DNA from: Oxyruncus cristatus
Lineage: Eukaryota; Chordata; Aves; Passeriformes; Cotingidae
Assembly (NCBI GenBank): GCA_013399855.1
Contig: VXAY01005276.1
Coordinates: 1 to 64,000, forward strand
Direction: 5' to 3'
Length of the DNA: 64,000 nucleotides
Shown in pieces: positions 26,401 to 38,200 of this stretch; the stretch's first letter is position 1, and every line of letters begins with the position of its first letter. The notes beneath the pieces are model-generated. The model was not told the DNA's origin. It did not search any database and saw only the letters and a program-made list of their open reading frames with translations. The translations under genes and the position numbers were made by a program.

Positions 26401-27255
26401 GAGAAAGCTGAAAAAAATCAGCATGTCATGCACTTGTTTCAGGCAGGAGCATTGTAACTTGGCTTGAATTTTCTTTTTTGCATGGCTGGGTTATAGGTAG
26501 AGTTTGAGGACTAGGAGAGGCTTCAGTGTGAGCTGTGCATCATGTTAGGAGATGTTGGTATGTGGATTTATGGGGTTGGTGGCTCAGAGGAGCCATATTT
26601 GGAAGTCATCCCCTTGGGTGAGACAGCAGAGCCCTGCATATTGCTACATTCAAACCAAACAGGGTTAATACCCAAGGGTGTGTTACAGGAGCACTGAAGT
26701 TGTCATCTGGGAAAGATTCCAGCGCTGGATGTTCTCTCCTGAACTTGATCAGAGTACTGAAGTGTGCTGTGAGGAATGTTGGCCACTATTGATAATTGAA
26801 GGCCTGTGAAGTCTGTAATGGAATTCTTTAACAGGAGTTCTGGATTTTTTGTACTTCCACACTGTCAGTTGTAAGCATGAACTGTGTAAATAAGTATAAC
26901 TTCAAGGGGAAATAAAAAGCAAGATAAAGCCTACTCATTTCAAGTAAATTATGGCCTGGCATATCTCAGCTCTTGAATACTTTGCTTGCTTTTCTGGGTG
27001 CTCTATGAATGGGTAAATATTTTCACTTTAACACAGCAGTGACTGTTTTTTTTCTTTTTTTTCTTTGCAGTGATTCTATTCTGTATGGCAGCCCTAATAT
27101 TTCCAATAGGATTTTACATCAATGAAGTTGGAGGTCAACCATATAAATTACCCAATAACACAGTGGTTGGGTCTTCGTATGTACTGTTTGTCTTATCAAT
27201 TTTCTTTACAATAGTGGGACTTCTATTTGCTGGCAAAGTTTGTTTACCTGGCTGA
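20277..27255 (+). CDS. MOSMO: MOSMO (modulator of Smoothened), exons 2-3 coding span; exon 1 upstream of the window
   Basis: Two coding exons, 20277-20489 and 27071-27255, join at a methionine codon (A|TG) to give the last ~132 residues of a protein of about 167 residues. The joined protein has hydrophobic segments at TTLFFIIMGIISLTVTCGLL, ILFCMAALIFPIGFY and YVLFVLSIFFTIVGLLFAG. With the one expected from exon 1 this makes a four-pass claudin-like protein. There is a CQTIHGRDRTC pair of cysteines in the first outer loop and an NNT glycosylation sequon in the second. In the known family MOSMO works with MEGF8 and MGRN1 to have Smoothened ubiquitinated and removed from the cell surface and primary cilium, lowering Hedgehog signalling. 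I recognise the protein by sequence. Exon 1, with the start codon and first membrane segment, is not in the window, so the gene is partial here only because of the window edge. Confidence 0.96.
20490..27070 (+). other. MOSMO: MOSMO intron 2
   Basis: This 6.6 kb intron has a GTAAGT donor and a T-rich tract plus CAG acceptor, phase 1. I find no exon in it. Reverse-strand open frames near 25510-25979 (longest 153 codons) have no recognisable domain or splice support. A small CpG cluster lies near 25608-25645. The rest is unremarkable AT-rich sequence. Confidence 0.8.
27071..27255 (+). CDS. MOSMO: MOSMO exon 3, coding part with stop
   Basis: The acceptor AG at 27069-27070 follows a long T-rich tract. 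The exon supplies TG of the shared ATG codon, then ILFCMAALIFPIGFYINEVG, an outer loop with an NNT sequon, the last membrane segment and the C-terminus AGKVCLPG. The TGA stop is at 27253-27255. The last exon continues as a long 3' UTR. Confidence 0.96.
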
Positions 27256-27854
27256 TGAATGTCTGAACTGCAGGACTTTATTTTGGAAAAGAGCAAGACG
27301 TCAGAATTGCATTCTCAGGAGGATGCCTAAATCAGACTATCAAACACTGACTGAAAAGAGGAATGCTTTGACTTGTTCTCACTATGCACTTTGGATGAAA
27401 AAAAGGAGAGCCTTTCCCATAACCAAATACAGACAACGTGGACTAATCTCCTGAGCATACTCTAATGCAGTCAGGTCTGCACTGTGATAGGAACTAGTGA
27501 AGAATGCTTTACACTGAGAAGCATAAATGCCCCATATTACTGGACTGTTCCTGTTTTTAACGTCTAACGATTTGGAAGTCAAAGTATTTATGAACTTTGT
27601 GGTAGACCAGAGGGTTGCAGAGGAATTCAAGTGAGGCTGGCCTCGCTGTTTAGGAGATTAGTGTTTTACATCTTCCTTCTGTTGAGCAAAGCCTTTGGCA
27701 CCAATGTGGATCAATCTTGCATTACTGCACCAAGAAGCCAATAGATCAAAACATGTTCTCTAAATGTATGTAACAGCAAGAAGACATACATCCCCTCCTC
27801 CCCCATAAGCTCTAGGAAACACTAAGGAACGTTTTAAAGGGGGATTTCTTCCTT

Positions 27855-27970
27855 ATATTTATATAAATATATATATAAATATATATATATTTTGCTGATG
27901 CAGTATACAGTGTGTGTGTATGTGTGTGTGTGTGTATATACACATATGTATATATATGTATATACACACA
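27855..27970. repeat. AT / TG / TA compound microsatellite
   Basis: An AT-rich run (about 27856-27892) is followed after a short spacer by TG repeats (about 27910-27935) that change into TATATACACA. The TG arm (27929-27940) is complementary to the CA arm (27959-27970), so the transcript could fold into a hairpin with an 18-base loop. It lies in the MOSMO 3' UTR. Confidence 0.9.
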
Positions 27971-29609
27971 AATGGTTCCTGGAAGAGAACTCAGAATGCT
28001 TTGCTAGCAAAACACTGTGGTGTGCAAAACTAGAACTCAATAGAAAAAAGCCATTTCTCTGAAGGCCACATAGCTGAGAGTCTTCAGTTTACCTCATTCT
28101 TTGTAGCAGCCCTTGATTTTAACAGTTTTTTGTAATAGGTACAAACGATCCCATGCCTTTCTAGGTGCAATTTTAAGTTAAGCTAAAATTCTTTTTATGG
28201 TAATTTATTTGTATATGAGGGTAGAAGGTGAGATCATGTCATGCCATAAAGTTAAAATCCTAATTTTGGGAAACTGACACTATTTAAATTATTAGCAACT
28301 GTTGTACAGAAAAATCTCTTTTTCTACTGCATTGTTACATTAGCATTTCATACATGTTCAAGCACAGCATTTTACCATAGGTAAGCAGTTCTCTAGCACA
28401 TGTAAAATGCAATGTTTAAAGTAATGCAAATACTATTCCACTGCAAAGATGGATGAACTTATTTTCACTTGAGTATTAATTCATCTTTGCCAAAAAAAAT
28501 TAGCAATATAATTATTGAAAAATATATGCCTTGTTTTCTAAAGTTGTTATTTTAAATGTGGATTTAATGGCCACCCAAATTTGGAGTAAATATTCCTCTC
28601 TAAAAGTAGTTTTATTTTTCAACACATGGATAAACCATTGAACCCATAGACATCTAAATTCACTACTTGGTCTAACCTTGCAGAAAGTAGTTTGGTGTTC
28701 CAGGGAAGCTGCCTGCACTATCAGTATTTGTTTGCTAGTTAATCCACGGTTTACCTGAGGTTCATGATGAGAACAAAATCAATAGCCGGTTTCGAGCGCT
28801 GTTTCATTGCGTTTACCGGGGGAACTGCATTTCTGAATAGACACTTGCCTAAACTGTTAGGGAAAGTGTATCTTAGAGTGAGGTGGTTACTGAAATATAA
28901 TCAGCAGTTCCCAAATTAGTCACTGATCAGATAAGCTGAGGTGTTTGAAAATAACACAATTTGCACAATTATTTTAAACTGTGTGCCATTCAGACCCTAG
29001 TGGGTCATTCTCACCTCTTCCCTCTCCCCCTCCCAATATATTTTAATACAAAAAGATTATTTGCTGATTTAAGTCTTTTTTCTTTTGAAATTTTCAAACA
29101 AACTTGTCACTGGAATGGTTCATAAGCAACTTTTTCTTTTCCAGTCAGCTCATTCACAGGTGGAATGAAGTGTTTATGGATAACTAAATTTTTCTAAAGT
29201 ATACTAATCTGTAAATACAGCCAGGCACCTACTTTGAAGTAGTGGTTTAAATATGATTTGGTTCCTAATTTAAGTCTGAGGTCCCTAGTGATGTTGGTGG
29301 AGATAAAAGCAGGGTTCAGCTGCTTGATATGTGTCAAAATTTTGGTGTTATCACTACTGTGTCCTAAGATAAAGTATTCACTAAAACTTAGATTATAAAT
29401 TATGTTAAAAAAAAAAAAAGCTGTTATTTTTTTCAGAAATGTCACACTTGTAAATAGTTCTAGATTTTTGTAACTGGAACACAGGTGGGGGGTGGGGAGG
29501 GTTTCTCAGCTGCTAAGATTTCTTCCCCTTCCCTGCTCCCCCCAACTTACTTATTTCAGTTATAGTAACATCAGATGGATTTAGGCTTTGATTAAATGGA
29601 TCATCATTT

Positions 29610-29621
29610 AATAAAAATAAA
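29610..29621 (+). terminator. MOSMO: Tandem poly(A) signals (candidate MOSMO 3' end)
   Basis: Two AATAAA hexamers stand back to back (29610-29615 and 29616-29621) and are followed by A/C-rich then T-containing sequence. This would be a plausible cleavage signal for MOSMO about 2.4 kb after its stop codon. Use is inferred, not shown. Confidence 0.4.
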
Positions 29622-30997
29622 AAACACAAACACTTATCTTGGAGCATACCCAGACTGTGGTTGGCTGACTGGAAATTCATCTGATCTGCCAATGCTATTG
29701 CTATGAATTATTAAATGATGACAGAGATTTAACAAATAGATTTATTAAATATTTGAGCATTTTAAGTCCAGAAATAGATGCAGCCATTTGCATTTAAAAA
29801 AAGCTCAGCCCAGTAATTGAAGAGACAGCTGTCAACAGTTGCTTTTAATAAGGTCACTAAGTACTATATAGTACAGTATTAATTTATAGCAGAAAATCAG
29901 ATCTTGTAAACTGTATATAAAACACTGTTTTATGGTGCAATCATTTGTCAAACTTATGTCCGTTACTTTTTTTTAAAGTTGTGTGCATTCTTTTCATACC
30001 TAAGAGCATCACTGTAATATCTGCTGAAGACTATTTATAGGTTTTATTTGCACAAGGTTTTGTTTTAAACTACAGGAAGTTCGTGTTGAACATGCCTAAA
30101 CATCTGTAGACTTTTTCAGTTCATGAAAAGCAAATGTTTCCATATAATGTTTTCCATCTTCTCCAAAGGTAATCCCATATTTGTGTTGAGTGTTTACATA
30201 AACTTTTCGGATTCTGCCAGCCATTATTTTTTACTTTTTGAAGGACAGCTCATTTCATAGGTCACTAGAGAATCTCATTTAGTCTTTTGCTTCAACATTC
30301 CCCCAGAGGTTTGATGTGCCATCGTAATGTAATTTGTGCACACTTGTCATTTATTTGGCTAACAATATGTTAAGACTGGAAACTTGAAATACTTTCAGAA
30401 GGGAAACTAGTTAATTTGTCTGTATAAATCTCATTGTTGAGCTCAGCTGAAATAATAGCCTGGAAGCTGTTTGTCTCGGGCCTGGGGAGGGTGTGCTTCC
30501 CTGGGCACACCAGCCTGACCATATAATGTGGTTTTCTGTTGTTACTCTTGCTGGAGAGCGATACCGGTGTCCCGCAGGCGCTGGTAGTGAGCCACACCAC
30601 CCTGTCCCCCGGCCGAAGTGGCACCCCCAGATTTGGGCTCTCCTGCCATCCCTGTATTTCTGAGCCGTTGTTGAACCACTCCAGAACACAACTGTAGGTT
30701 ACTGTTTGCCCCGACACACACACGCAGGAAAATGGAAGCTGTCCTTTAAAACCTTTGTGAAGGATGAACATAATGAAGGAAATGGTGTCTGCAGGCGGGC
30801 TGTCCTGCCTGGGCACGCGTCGCTCCCGCTCGAGGCCGGACCTGCCGCCTGCGCCCCCGGCCTTTACTGAGGGTTGTTTTCTAATTGGTTTAGAGCATTT
30901 TTTCAATTAATGATTTCCGAACAAATGTTAATACAAACTGTATAAAATGAACATAATTTTCTTCACTTGTATTTTTGTTATTGAGCAAGTTTATCAG

Positions 30998-31003
30998 AAT
31001 AAA
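30998..31003 (+). terminator. MOSMO: Distal poly(A) signal candidate for MOSMO
   Basis: A single AATAAA lies just before the GC-rich block that leads to VWA3A. It is the last candidate signal before the next gene, and would give a MOSMO 3' UTR of about 3.75 kb. Confidence 0.35.
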
Positions 31004-31054
31004 TTGTCTACTAAAGCGACTGGACCCGGCTGTGCTGACTGGAACCAGCCCTGC

Positions 31055-31290
31055 CCTCAGGTGTCCCCCTCAGGTGTTCCTGCAGGTGTGCATTAGGTGT
31101 CCCTTCAGGTGTCCCCACAGCAAGCCCTGCAGCTATGCCCTCAGGTGTCCCTTAAGATGTCCCCACAGCAAGCCCTGCAGCTATGCCCTCAGGGTGACCT
31201 CCCTCAGGGTGTCCCGTAAGGTGTTCCCCCTCAGGTTTCTTCTCAGGTGTGCCCTCAGGTGTCCCCTATTAGGTGTGTCCCCTCAGCTGT
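31055..31290. repeat. Degenerate minisatellite, unit about CCCTCAGGTGTCC, with a 48-bp tandem duplication
   Basis: Many imperfect copies of CCCTCAGGTGTCC run through this stretch. Within it a longer unit of 48 bases occurs twice in tandem (31097-31144 and 31145-31192), differing at two positions only, so it expanded recently. It sits directly between the MOSMO 3' end and the VWA3A CpG island. Open frames across it are products of the repeat. Confidence 0.85.
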
Positions 31291-31960
31291 CCCTCCACAC
31301 CCGGCGGGCCCATCGCCCCCGGCCCACACCGCCCCCAGGCGCTGGGAAGCGGCGCGCCGGGGCCGCTCCGTCTCCCCCGGCAACGCCGTAACACGGCGGA
31401 GCCGCCGCTCCGAGCCGGGCGGGGACCGGGCTGGGCCCCTCCGGCCCCGGACCCCCGCACAGGGGGAGTGCCGGGAGGTGCCGAGGGGGCTTGGCGGGGG
31501 GATCCCTGTCACTGGCGCGGTGCCCGCCCGGGGTTCCGGGGCGTGCCCAGGGAGGGAGGACGGGGAACGGAGGAGGTGAGTCTCGCAGGGCGGTGCGGAG
31601 GTGCCGAGGGGTCCTTCCCCCGCCGGGGGAGGTGAGTCCCGGGGGAACGTGCGGGGTAGACCGGGAGTCTTTTCTCCCGTAGGGTGAGGAGGGTCTGCGG
31701 GGACGGGAAGGGCTGCGCTGACTCCGCTGGGAGCGGCAGGGCCCGGGTGGCCCAGGCCGGTGGAGCCCAGCGGAGCGCAGCCCGGGATTTTATGATGGTT
31801 TCTGCTCGGTTCTTACCGCGCCTGAGCCCGAGGGGGCAGCTCTGCCACCCGCTCCCAGCCCGGCTGTCCCAGCTCCCGCCGCTCTGCGTTTCGCTGTGGT
31901 TCATCTCATTTCTGGCTGCGGAGCGGGTCTCTCGGCAGCTGTGCACGCTTACATTTATCT
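31290..31960 (+). promoter_or_regulatory. VWA3A: CpG island, likely VWA3A promoter and untranslated first exon
   Basis: The sequence is strongly GC-rich and full of CpG, unlike its surroundings, and lies less than 1 kb upstream of the first coding exon of VWA3A. Two good donors, GAG|GTGAGT, occur at 31575/31576 and 31631/31632. Either could end a non-coding first exon that joins the acceptor at 32206. An imperfect RFX X-box is present (GTCTCC-CCC-GGCAAC, 31370-31384), which would fit a ciliated-cell gene. Several open frames on both strands are explained by GC content. Confidence 0.65.
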
Positions 31961-32224
31961 GCATAAAATCCCTTTACAAGCAGTTTCTGCTGAGCGGTTC
32001 CTAAACGCGTTTTCTGTAGATGGATAATTGTAACTTCTCTTTGTTTTTGTTTTTGTTTTTTTTTTTTTAGTTTGCTGTTGTCCCACATACAATATAAATT
32101 ATCATTTAAGTTGCTGACAATATCAACAATACCTTTTTAAACAGTGTTTATTCCTGAGGATTTAAACTTCTTTGCTTTTTGTCTTTTTGTTTTTATTTTT
32201 AACAAGGCTGAGTCTGTGCATATA

Positions 32225-32289
32225 ATGGATACACACATCAGGAAAACAGCATGGTTGTTGGACAATGATCAGTTTTTGGACAAAAATGG
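32225..32289 (+). CDS. VWA3A: VWA3A exon with start codon (coding exon 1)
   Basis: The acceptor AG at 32205-32206 follows a T-rich tract. The exon has 18 untranslated bases and then ATG at 32225 (A at -3, G at +4). It encodes MDTHIRKTAWLLDNDQFLDK and ends in phase 2 before a GTGAGG donor at 32290. The frame stays open to the exon's 5' edge, so a start in an upstream exon is not excluded. Confidence 0.8.
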
Positions 32290-35200
32290 GTGAGGAAATT
32301 GTTACAAAATCTTGTTGGGACTTCATACATAGATATAAAATAAATTATAGCTAATATAAAGTATGTACCATGTCCCTTCAAAACATCATATATTAAATTA
32401 ATGTTTACACAATTGGCGAAGTATAAAACAGTTTCTACAGAAGAAAAATGAAATGACTTTACGACAATAGAGGAACGTTAGGGGTAGTGAAGTAATCCCA
32501 TAAAATTAATTGTCTTGTAGGGTGGCCACGAAATCCCATCTACAGGGTGATCATCTACCATGGCAAGATTTTACTGTGTCTCATCTAGGACCAGATAATG
32601 GATTATTGGGAACACATACCAACAAGACACAAGATCTGCTGGTAGGCAAGTTTTCCTGCTAAATGAAGCAACTAGAACAGTAATACATACCCACTATAAA
32701 TACAGAGAGAGAAATAAATAAGCTGATAGACAACTAATATGTTTCCTTACCTATATTTGTGTATACACAGGCGATTTGATAGATATAATCACTGAAGTGA
32801 TGAAACTACCTGTAGTTTCTCTGCAGAGATAAATCAGTCTGTGAACAAATCAGGCAAAATAATAAATGTAGATCAACTGTAGAGCCTGCATTTTTCTTCA
32901 GAAAAGAAGAAGGCTATATGTCCCTTCAAACTCTGTGTCATGTTTTGGGGATGCTTATTTTGTTTTCCTCTCTGTTAAATCACTGGAGTATTAATTTTAA
33001 TTCTTTTACTGAACTCTCCTATTTCTTGTCTTCCTTCCTGTCTGCTCCAAACTAAGTTCCCCTTCCTTTAGCTCATAATATGGGAGTATTCTGAAAGCTT
33101 CTTTTCCTTTGCATCTCACATCCAACAGAGTATTCCAGTACTAAAATTATGTTGTTGTTGGACATGCACTGCCTACCAGCAACTATCCTTAGGACATATA
33201 TTTTTGTCCCATTTGAACAGCACATTTAATTTCTAATGCTGCATGTAATTTTTTCTTATTTGATCTGTAGAGAGGACAAATGAAGAAAATACAGTCTCAG
33301 ATGATGCAAACCACAGAAGAGTGGATAAGAAACTACAGTTTAGAATCCTTGCAATTAACATTAGAGTATCTGGTAAATAAGGACAATATTGTTTCATAAG
33401 TACAACACTGCTCTTGCTGTGCTCAGTCCTAATTCTTGTGCATCTCTGATGTTAATTATGCACAGTGTTCCAGGAATTCAGGAAATGGTGTTGAAGGGAT
33501 GGTGTTTACAGAGGAGACTGTTACTGATTTTGAGTCCAGACTTTCTGAGTAAGTATCAGTCTTTACAATTTTGATGTGTAACTGATTCTGTATCCCCACT
33601 CCCCTGGACTGCAAGTCCTGCCTTAAATCTTAATTTGTTGTCTGTGGGAACTTCAGAGTACCTCAGCATTAAATCCTTTCTGCTGAGGTTCAGGGTAGGT
33701 GATAATTGTGTATCACTACAGCTGAAGCTTGGAGTTTTTTTAAATGAAGATGGCTATTAACCATGTGTTGATGTCAAGCAGCTCATTTTAGAAAGGCAGC
33801 TAGTGAAGGGTCAGGTTTTCACAGGTAACACTCTGTATTTGTGGGTTATTTTTACTGGGTTAGTTTCAAGTCAGGGATCTAGTCATGACACGTAGAAGTT
33901 AAAAGTTTTTTAAGTGAATTTTAAATGTATAAAATCAAGGAAACAAACTGAGGAAATCATTTAATTAATAGGTTCAATAAACTGTAGAGTGACCATAATG
34001 TTTTTATTGGTCTTCACAATTCCTAGGAGTGCTGCCACTTTAGCATACCTCGCTGTGTCTGGCTTTTGTAAAAAAGCTTTTCTCTTTTGAAAAAGCAAAA
34101 AGGTTTTTCCCCTTTCAAATATTGGTTTAAACTTTTCGTTCACCAAATTGTAAAGAACATGTGCATGGTTTTAAAAAGAAGTAGGTTAAAGGGAAACAGT
34201 CTTAGAGGACAGCAAGCATTTTGTTTTACCTCGGGTTATACCTGTTTTGTCATTCAGTTGTTGAAAGCTTATATTAAATACATCTCCTGACAGTAAACTG
34301 TGTGTGATGACCTAAACTCAGTAGTGCCTGAGCTTCTGTTGTTCACCCATACACGGGGTGAGTATCCCTCTCCTGTTTCTGAACAGAATAAACCAGCAAC
34401 TCATTAGAAAACATTTCAGTGGTCCAGTTTTCTGAACACCTACATGTCTGATCAGTCAACAGCTTTAGGGGAAGAGGAATTTAAATGGTTAGCCCTGCAA
34501 GCACCAGTTGTGTAAGAGCACTGAAAACAGTATTTTTAAATACCTGTTTCTCAAAGATTTTGCATCTGTGAGAAAAAGGATGTGATGAAGACAGGTGGTT
34601 GATTGTTGATTGTTACATTGAAGCACAATGCCAGAGAATGCCTTAGCTAATTAAGTGTGTGCTGTGCCTTTTGTCAGAGCGATTGAACTTTATCAGCAGA
34701 GAATTCAGTGGCTCTTGGAGGACAGCAGAAAGGTAACTTCAACTTTGCAATATATTTTTAGACTGGAACTGTATATGGAATTAAAGAATAAATTAACTTT
34801 TGAATACTAGTGAGAAGTGACTTCCAGAAAGCTTATGCATTTTCATTTTTTTATTGTGAGTTCTACATCATATGCAGCGATCTTGTCAGTGGATTGGTTT
34901 GTTTGATCTTTCATTGGTATGCAGTTTTCTGCTTTCCAGATCTAGTATTTTTCTTTCTCTTAGCAGTTTTAATCATCAGGACCTCACAGCACAATTTAAA
35001 TGGGAGCAGACAATGCTGAGCATCCTCTGACTGGAGTGAAACAGTCTTGTAGTCCATTGTGCCCTCTCTTACCCAGCTAGTTATGCACTAACTTTGCCCA
35101 GCAGTGCTAATGCTCAGGATGTAACTGCCTCTCAAAGGGGAGAGAGAAGGAAGCAGCATCCCAAAATCTGGTTTCCACAGAGTTGCTTGATTTGGCCTGA

Positions 35201-38200
35201 AGGAGATGCTATAGACAATGTTATGTTTGATTTATCCTCTCAAATAATGAATGGGGAAATAATTGTCTTGGGAAGGAGGTAATATGATTCACTGGTAAGG
35301 ATTAACTGGGACCCAGTAGGCCTCTCTTTTGTTTCTTTTCCTTCTTCTTTTTTCTCCCTTTTTTCCCCATTATCCCCCTCCTTGGCTTTGTCACTGTGTC
35401 ATCTTTAGGCTAAAAAGTTTAAAATGAAAATAAATATCCAATACATGATTTAAAAATGGTGCTGTTCAGAATAAACAGTAAAATTACCAAAATTTAGATA
35501 AACTAGTATTTACAATGCCTTTTCTCTTGTAAGGTGTTTGGTGTCATAAAAGGAACCAAAGTTGGACTTTTGATTGATGTGTCTCACATGACTCATGGCC
35601 CTAGACTACTGGATTTTCAGAAGGACCTTTTGGTAAGTAATGTAAAGCAAATTCTGCCAATTCTAACATTATTTTTATTGAAGTATTATTATTAAAGTTT
35701 CTCAATTCTATCAGCATTCTCTATGGGATAAACTTGCCTAACAGAAACAGTTAGAGGTAGAGCCAAGTTGTACTTAGAGCTGTTTATAATAAATATGGTT
35801 TCCTTATGCCTTTATGTTTTGTCACAAGGCACATTTCATAATCTTGGTCAGAACCTTGGTGAATTAATTGCTTTCTGAATTCTCAGAAGAAAATTGTCCT
35901 TTATTATGCTCTTTATTTTTAGAAAACTTTCATAGTAAGCAAGGTAGATATAATGTAGCTGGTTTACTATCTAAATTTGACACGTGGTACAGTTTAATTT
36001 CCCACATTCCTGAATTATTTAACATCACTTTATATTATCTGCATCTTTCATTTGTGTGTTTCAGATAAAACTCCTTCAGGAAAACTCAGTTTCTTAGCCT
36101 TAATATTTGAACTGTTGTTTAGCCCCATGCATGAACATGTACTAACCATTTTTAGTACTTGCTTGGTTGGTGAATATGTGCATTCTAGATCAGTGTTGTT
36201 TCCTGTGCTCATCAGCTTTAGAGAAAAACTGGTACAACAGATATGCCTTGACTCCTGCCCCATTAACACACCAGTTGGAATACCATAGGTTTGCAGGTTT
36301 TGTCTCTGTGCTCCTCACCAAATATTTGAATATGTATGAGCTTTTCATGAAAGCTTTTCTCAGTGGTAGCTCAAAACATTGCTGTCAACTATTTTTTAGG
36401 AAATTATTATTTTTAGTCTTGTACATAATAACCCTACTACGGGGTAGTAATGCATTTTCAACTTTTTATTTATTAGTGCTTAATAGATGAGCAGCTTTGT
36501 TATAAGAAGCAACTGTACTGCCTGTCATTCAGCACCGAAATTTCACCGCTATGGGAGAGTCCAAAAAACATCAACGTTCATGTGTGAGTAAGTTCATTTC
36601 TCCGAAAAATAAAGGTGTTTCAAACAAGGTCTCCATTTAATTAGAACAATCACTTGTAGGTAGTAGTGGTTTTCGCCTTGTGCCTGTAGCGATTTTAAGA
36701 GGGGAGAAAAAGCAATGAGTTCAATGTGTGGTCAGTGCTTTCCAGCGGGTTGTTCATGTTTAAAATATCTGAGCAGCTCCTGTGGTTTGTAGTAATTTTC
36801 ATGATCTTCTTCTTTAGCACCTGTAGATATTCTTTTTCTTTTTTCCCCCCTCCTAGGCTACATGAAGCGAGACAGTGGATACAAGAGCTGGAGCCTGGTC
36901 AAGGCTGCAATTTGCTGAAAGCCTTAAAATGTGTCCTTTCAATGAAAGAGCTGAATTCCCTGGTTCTTATTGTAGGAAGCTGGTAAATTCATTCTCTCTC
37001 TTAACAACCAGCTTTAGCTTGGATACAGAGTTGGTACAAGAAACCGAACTGGATACTAAAATAAATAGAAAATTTAAGATCCGGGGTTTATATGTTTTTA
37101 GTTCATACCATTGAATTCATCTATTTGTTCCCTTTTTCACTATTTATAAATCTTCTCTTTTCTGATATGAAGCTACATTTTTCCTTTGCAGATCAATTAT
37201 CACAGTAATCTATTGAGAGTCTGCTAGCTCTAATTTTACATCAATAAAAATCCTTCAGCATCATTAAGGATGTCACTGAAAGTGTCCTTGCCTCTGTGAA
37301 GATTAGAGGATGAGATAGATTTTGCTGTACAATAGCATTAAGTGCTGAAGGATTGTCTTCTCTCTGTGATCTTAGTTGTGCTAATGGAAAACTTAAAATT
37401 CCTGATTAAGTAAATGAAACTAGACCGAGATTATATAAATTATGGACATAAGTTCTCCAGCTCTATTGTCATAATTTGAAAATTGCAATATTGCAATTGG
37501 GATTACAAGAAAAAGACTACAGTAAGGATTCTAGGGGTGTTACCCTACTCCTAGTTTATTAAGTGTAAGTTAAGTTCTAAAGCACAAAGCAAAGCTTTCC
37601 TTTCTTTGGTGCCCTTGGAAGACAGTGTTGAAAGTTTTTCTATCACAGTTTGTCACAGGGGCCAAAGCCACAACTCCTGGTTTTTAGCTTCCAGGGCTAG
37701 GAGGGAATAATTTAGATCATTTCATCCACAAGCTGTCATGAATTGGAATAGAATCTTAGTGCTTTTGTTATCATTCAGGTTTTCAGGACAGAATTAAACC
37801 CCAGTAGTGGTACCTCAGTAATGGCTGAAATAGGGAGAGGAGGTCAGATTGTGCTAAATGCCTAAATCATTCCCATGGTTTATTATTTCTTTCCCTGCCT
37901 CCTTCCATATGGCCATTTCTCAAAAAATCATTTAATTACTGCCATTGTTAATATCTTTTTTTCTTTTTGTATCAGCCCTGATCAGTCTTTTGAAATCCTG
38001 TGTGATTACAGTCAGCAGTGTTTGCTGGGGAGAAAACTACAGATTCACACTGTTACATACGATTGCAGCGATCCTGCTTCTCTTGTAAGTAATCGTGGTA
38101 ATAATTAACTTCCTTAAGTGTCCTGTCTTTTTCCTATTCAGCTGTAACGCCTTCCCTCATAAACTTGTGGGGGAGCTGGCCTAGTCATTAGAGAGCATTG

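Larger units (their letters stand above)
27256..31020 (+). other. MOSMO: MOSMO 3' UTR (3' limit approximate)
   Basis: AT-rich, mostly low-CpG sequence follows the MOSMO stop with no intron signals needed, consistent with a multi-kilobase 3' UTR. It contains an AT/TG/TA microsatellite (27855-27970), T- and A-rich segments typical of long UTRs, a tandem AATAAA pair at 29610-29621 and another AATAAA at 30998-31003. Which poly(A) site is used cannot be decided from sequence, so the end may be near 29640 or near 31020. A reverse-strand open frame (30370-30906) overlaps its last part. Confidence 0.6.

Noticed and set aside
27855..27970. Possible CRISPR-like or tandem array structure
   Set aside because: It is a simple AT/TG/TA microsatellite in a vertebrate 3' UTR, with no spacers.
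31247..31964. Cluster of open frames on both strands around the VWA3A CpG island
   Set aside because: High GC lowers stop-codon frequency in all frames. The predicted proteins are Arg/Pro/Gly-rich with no domain, so they reflect composition and not genes.
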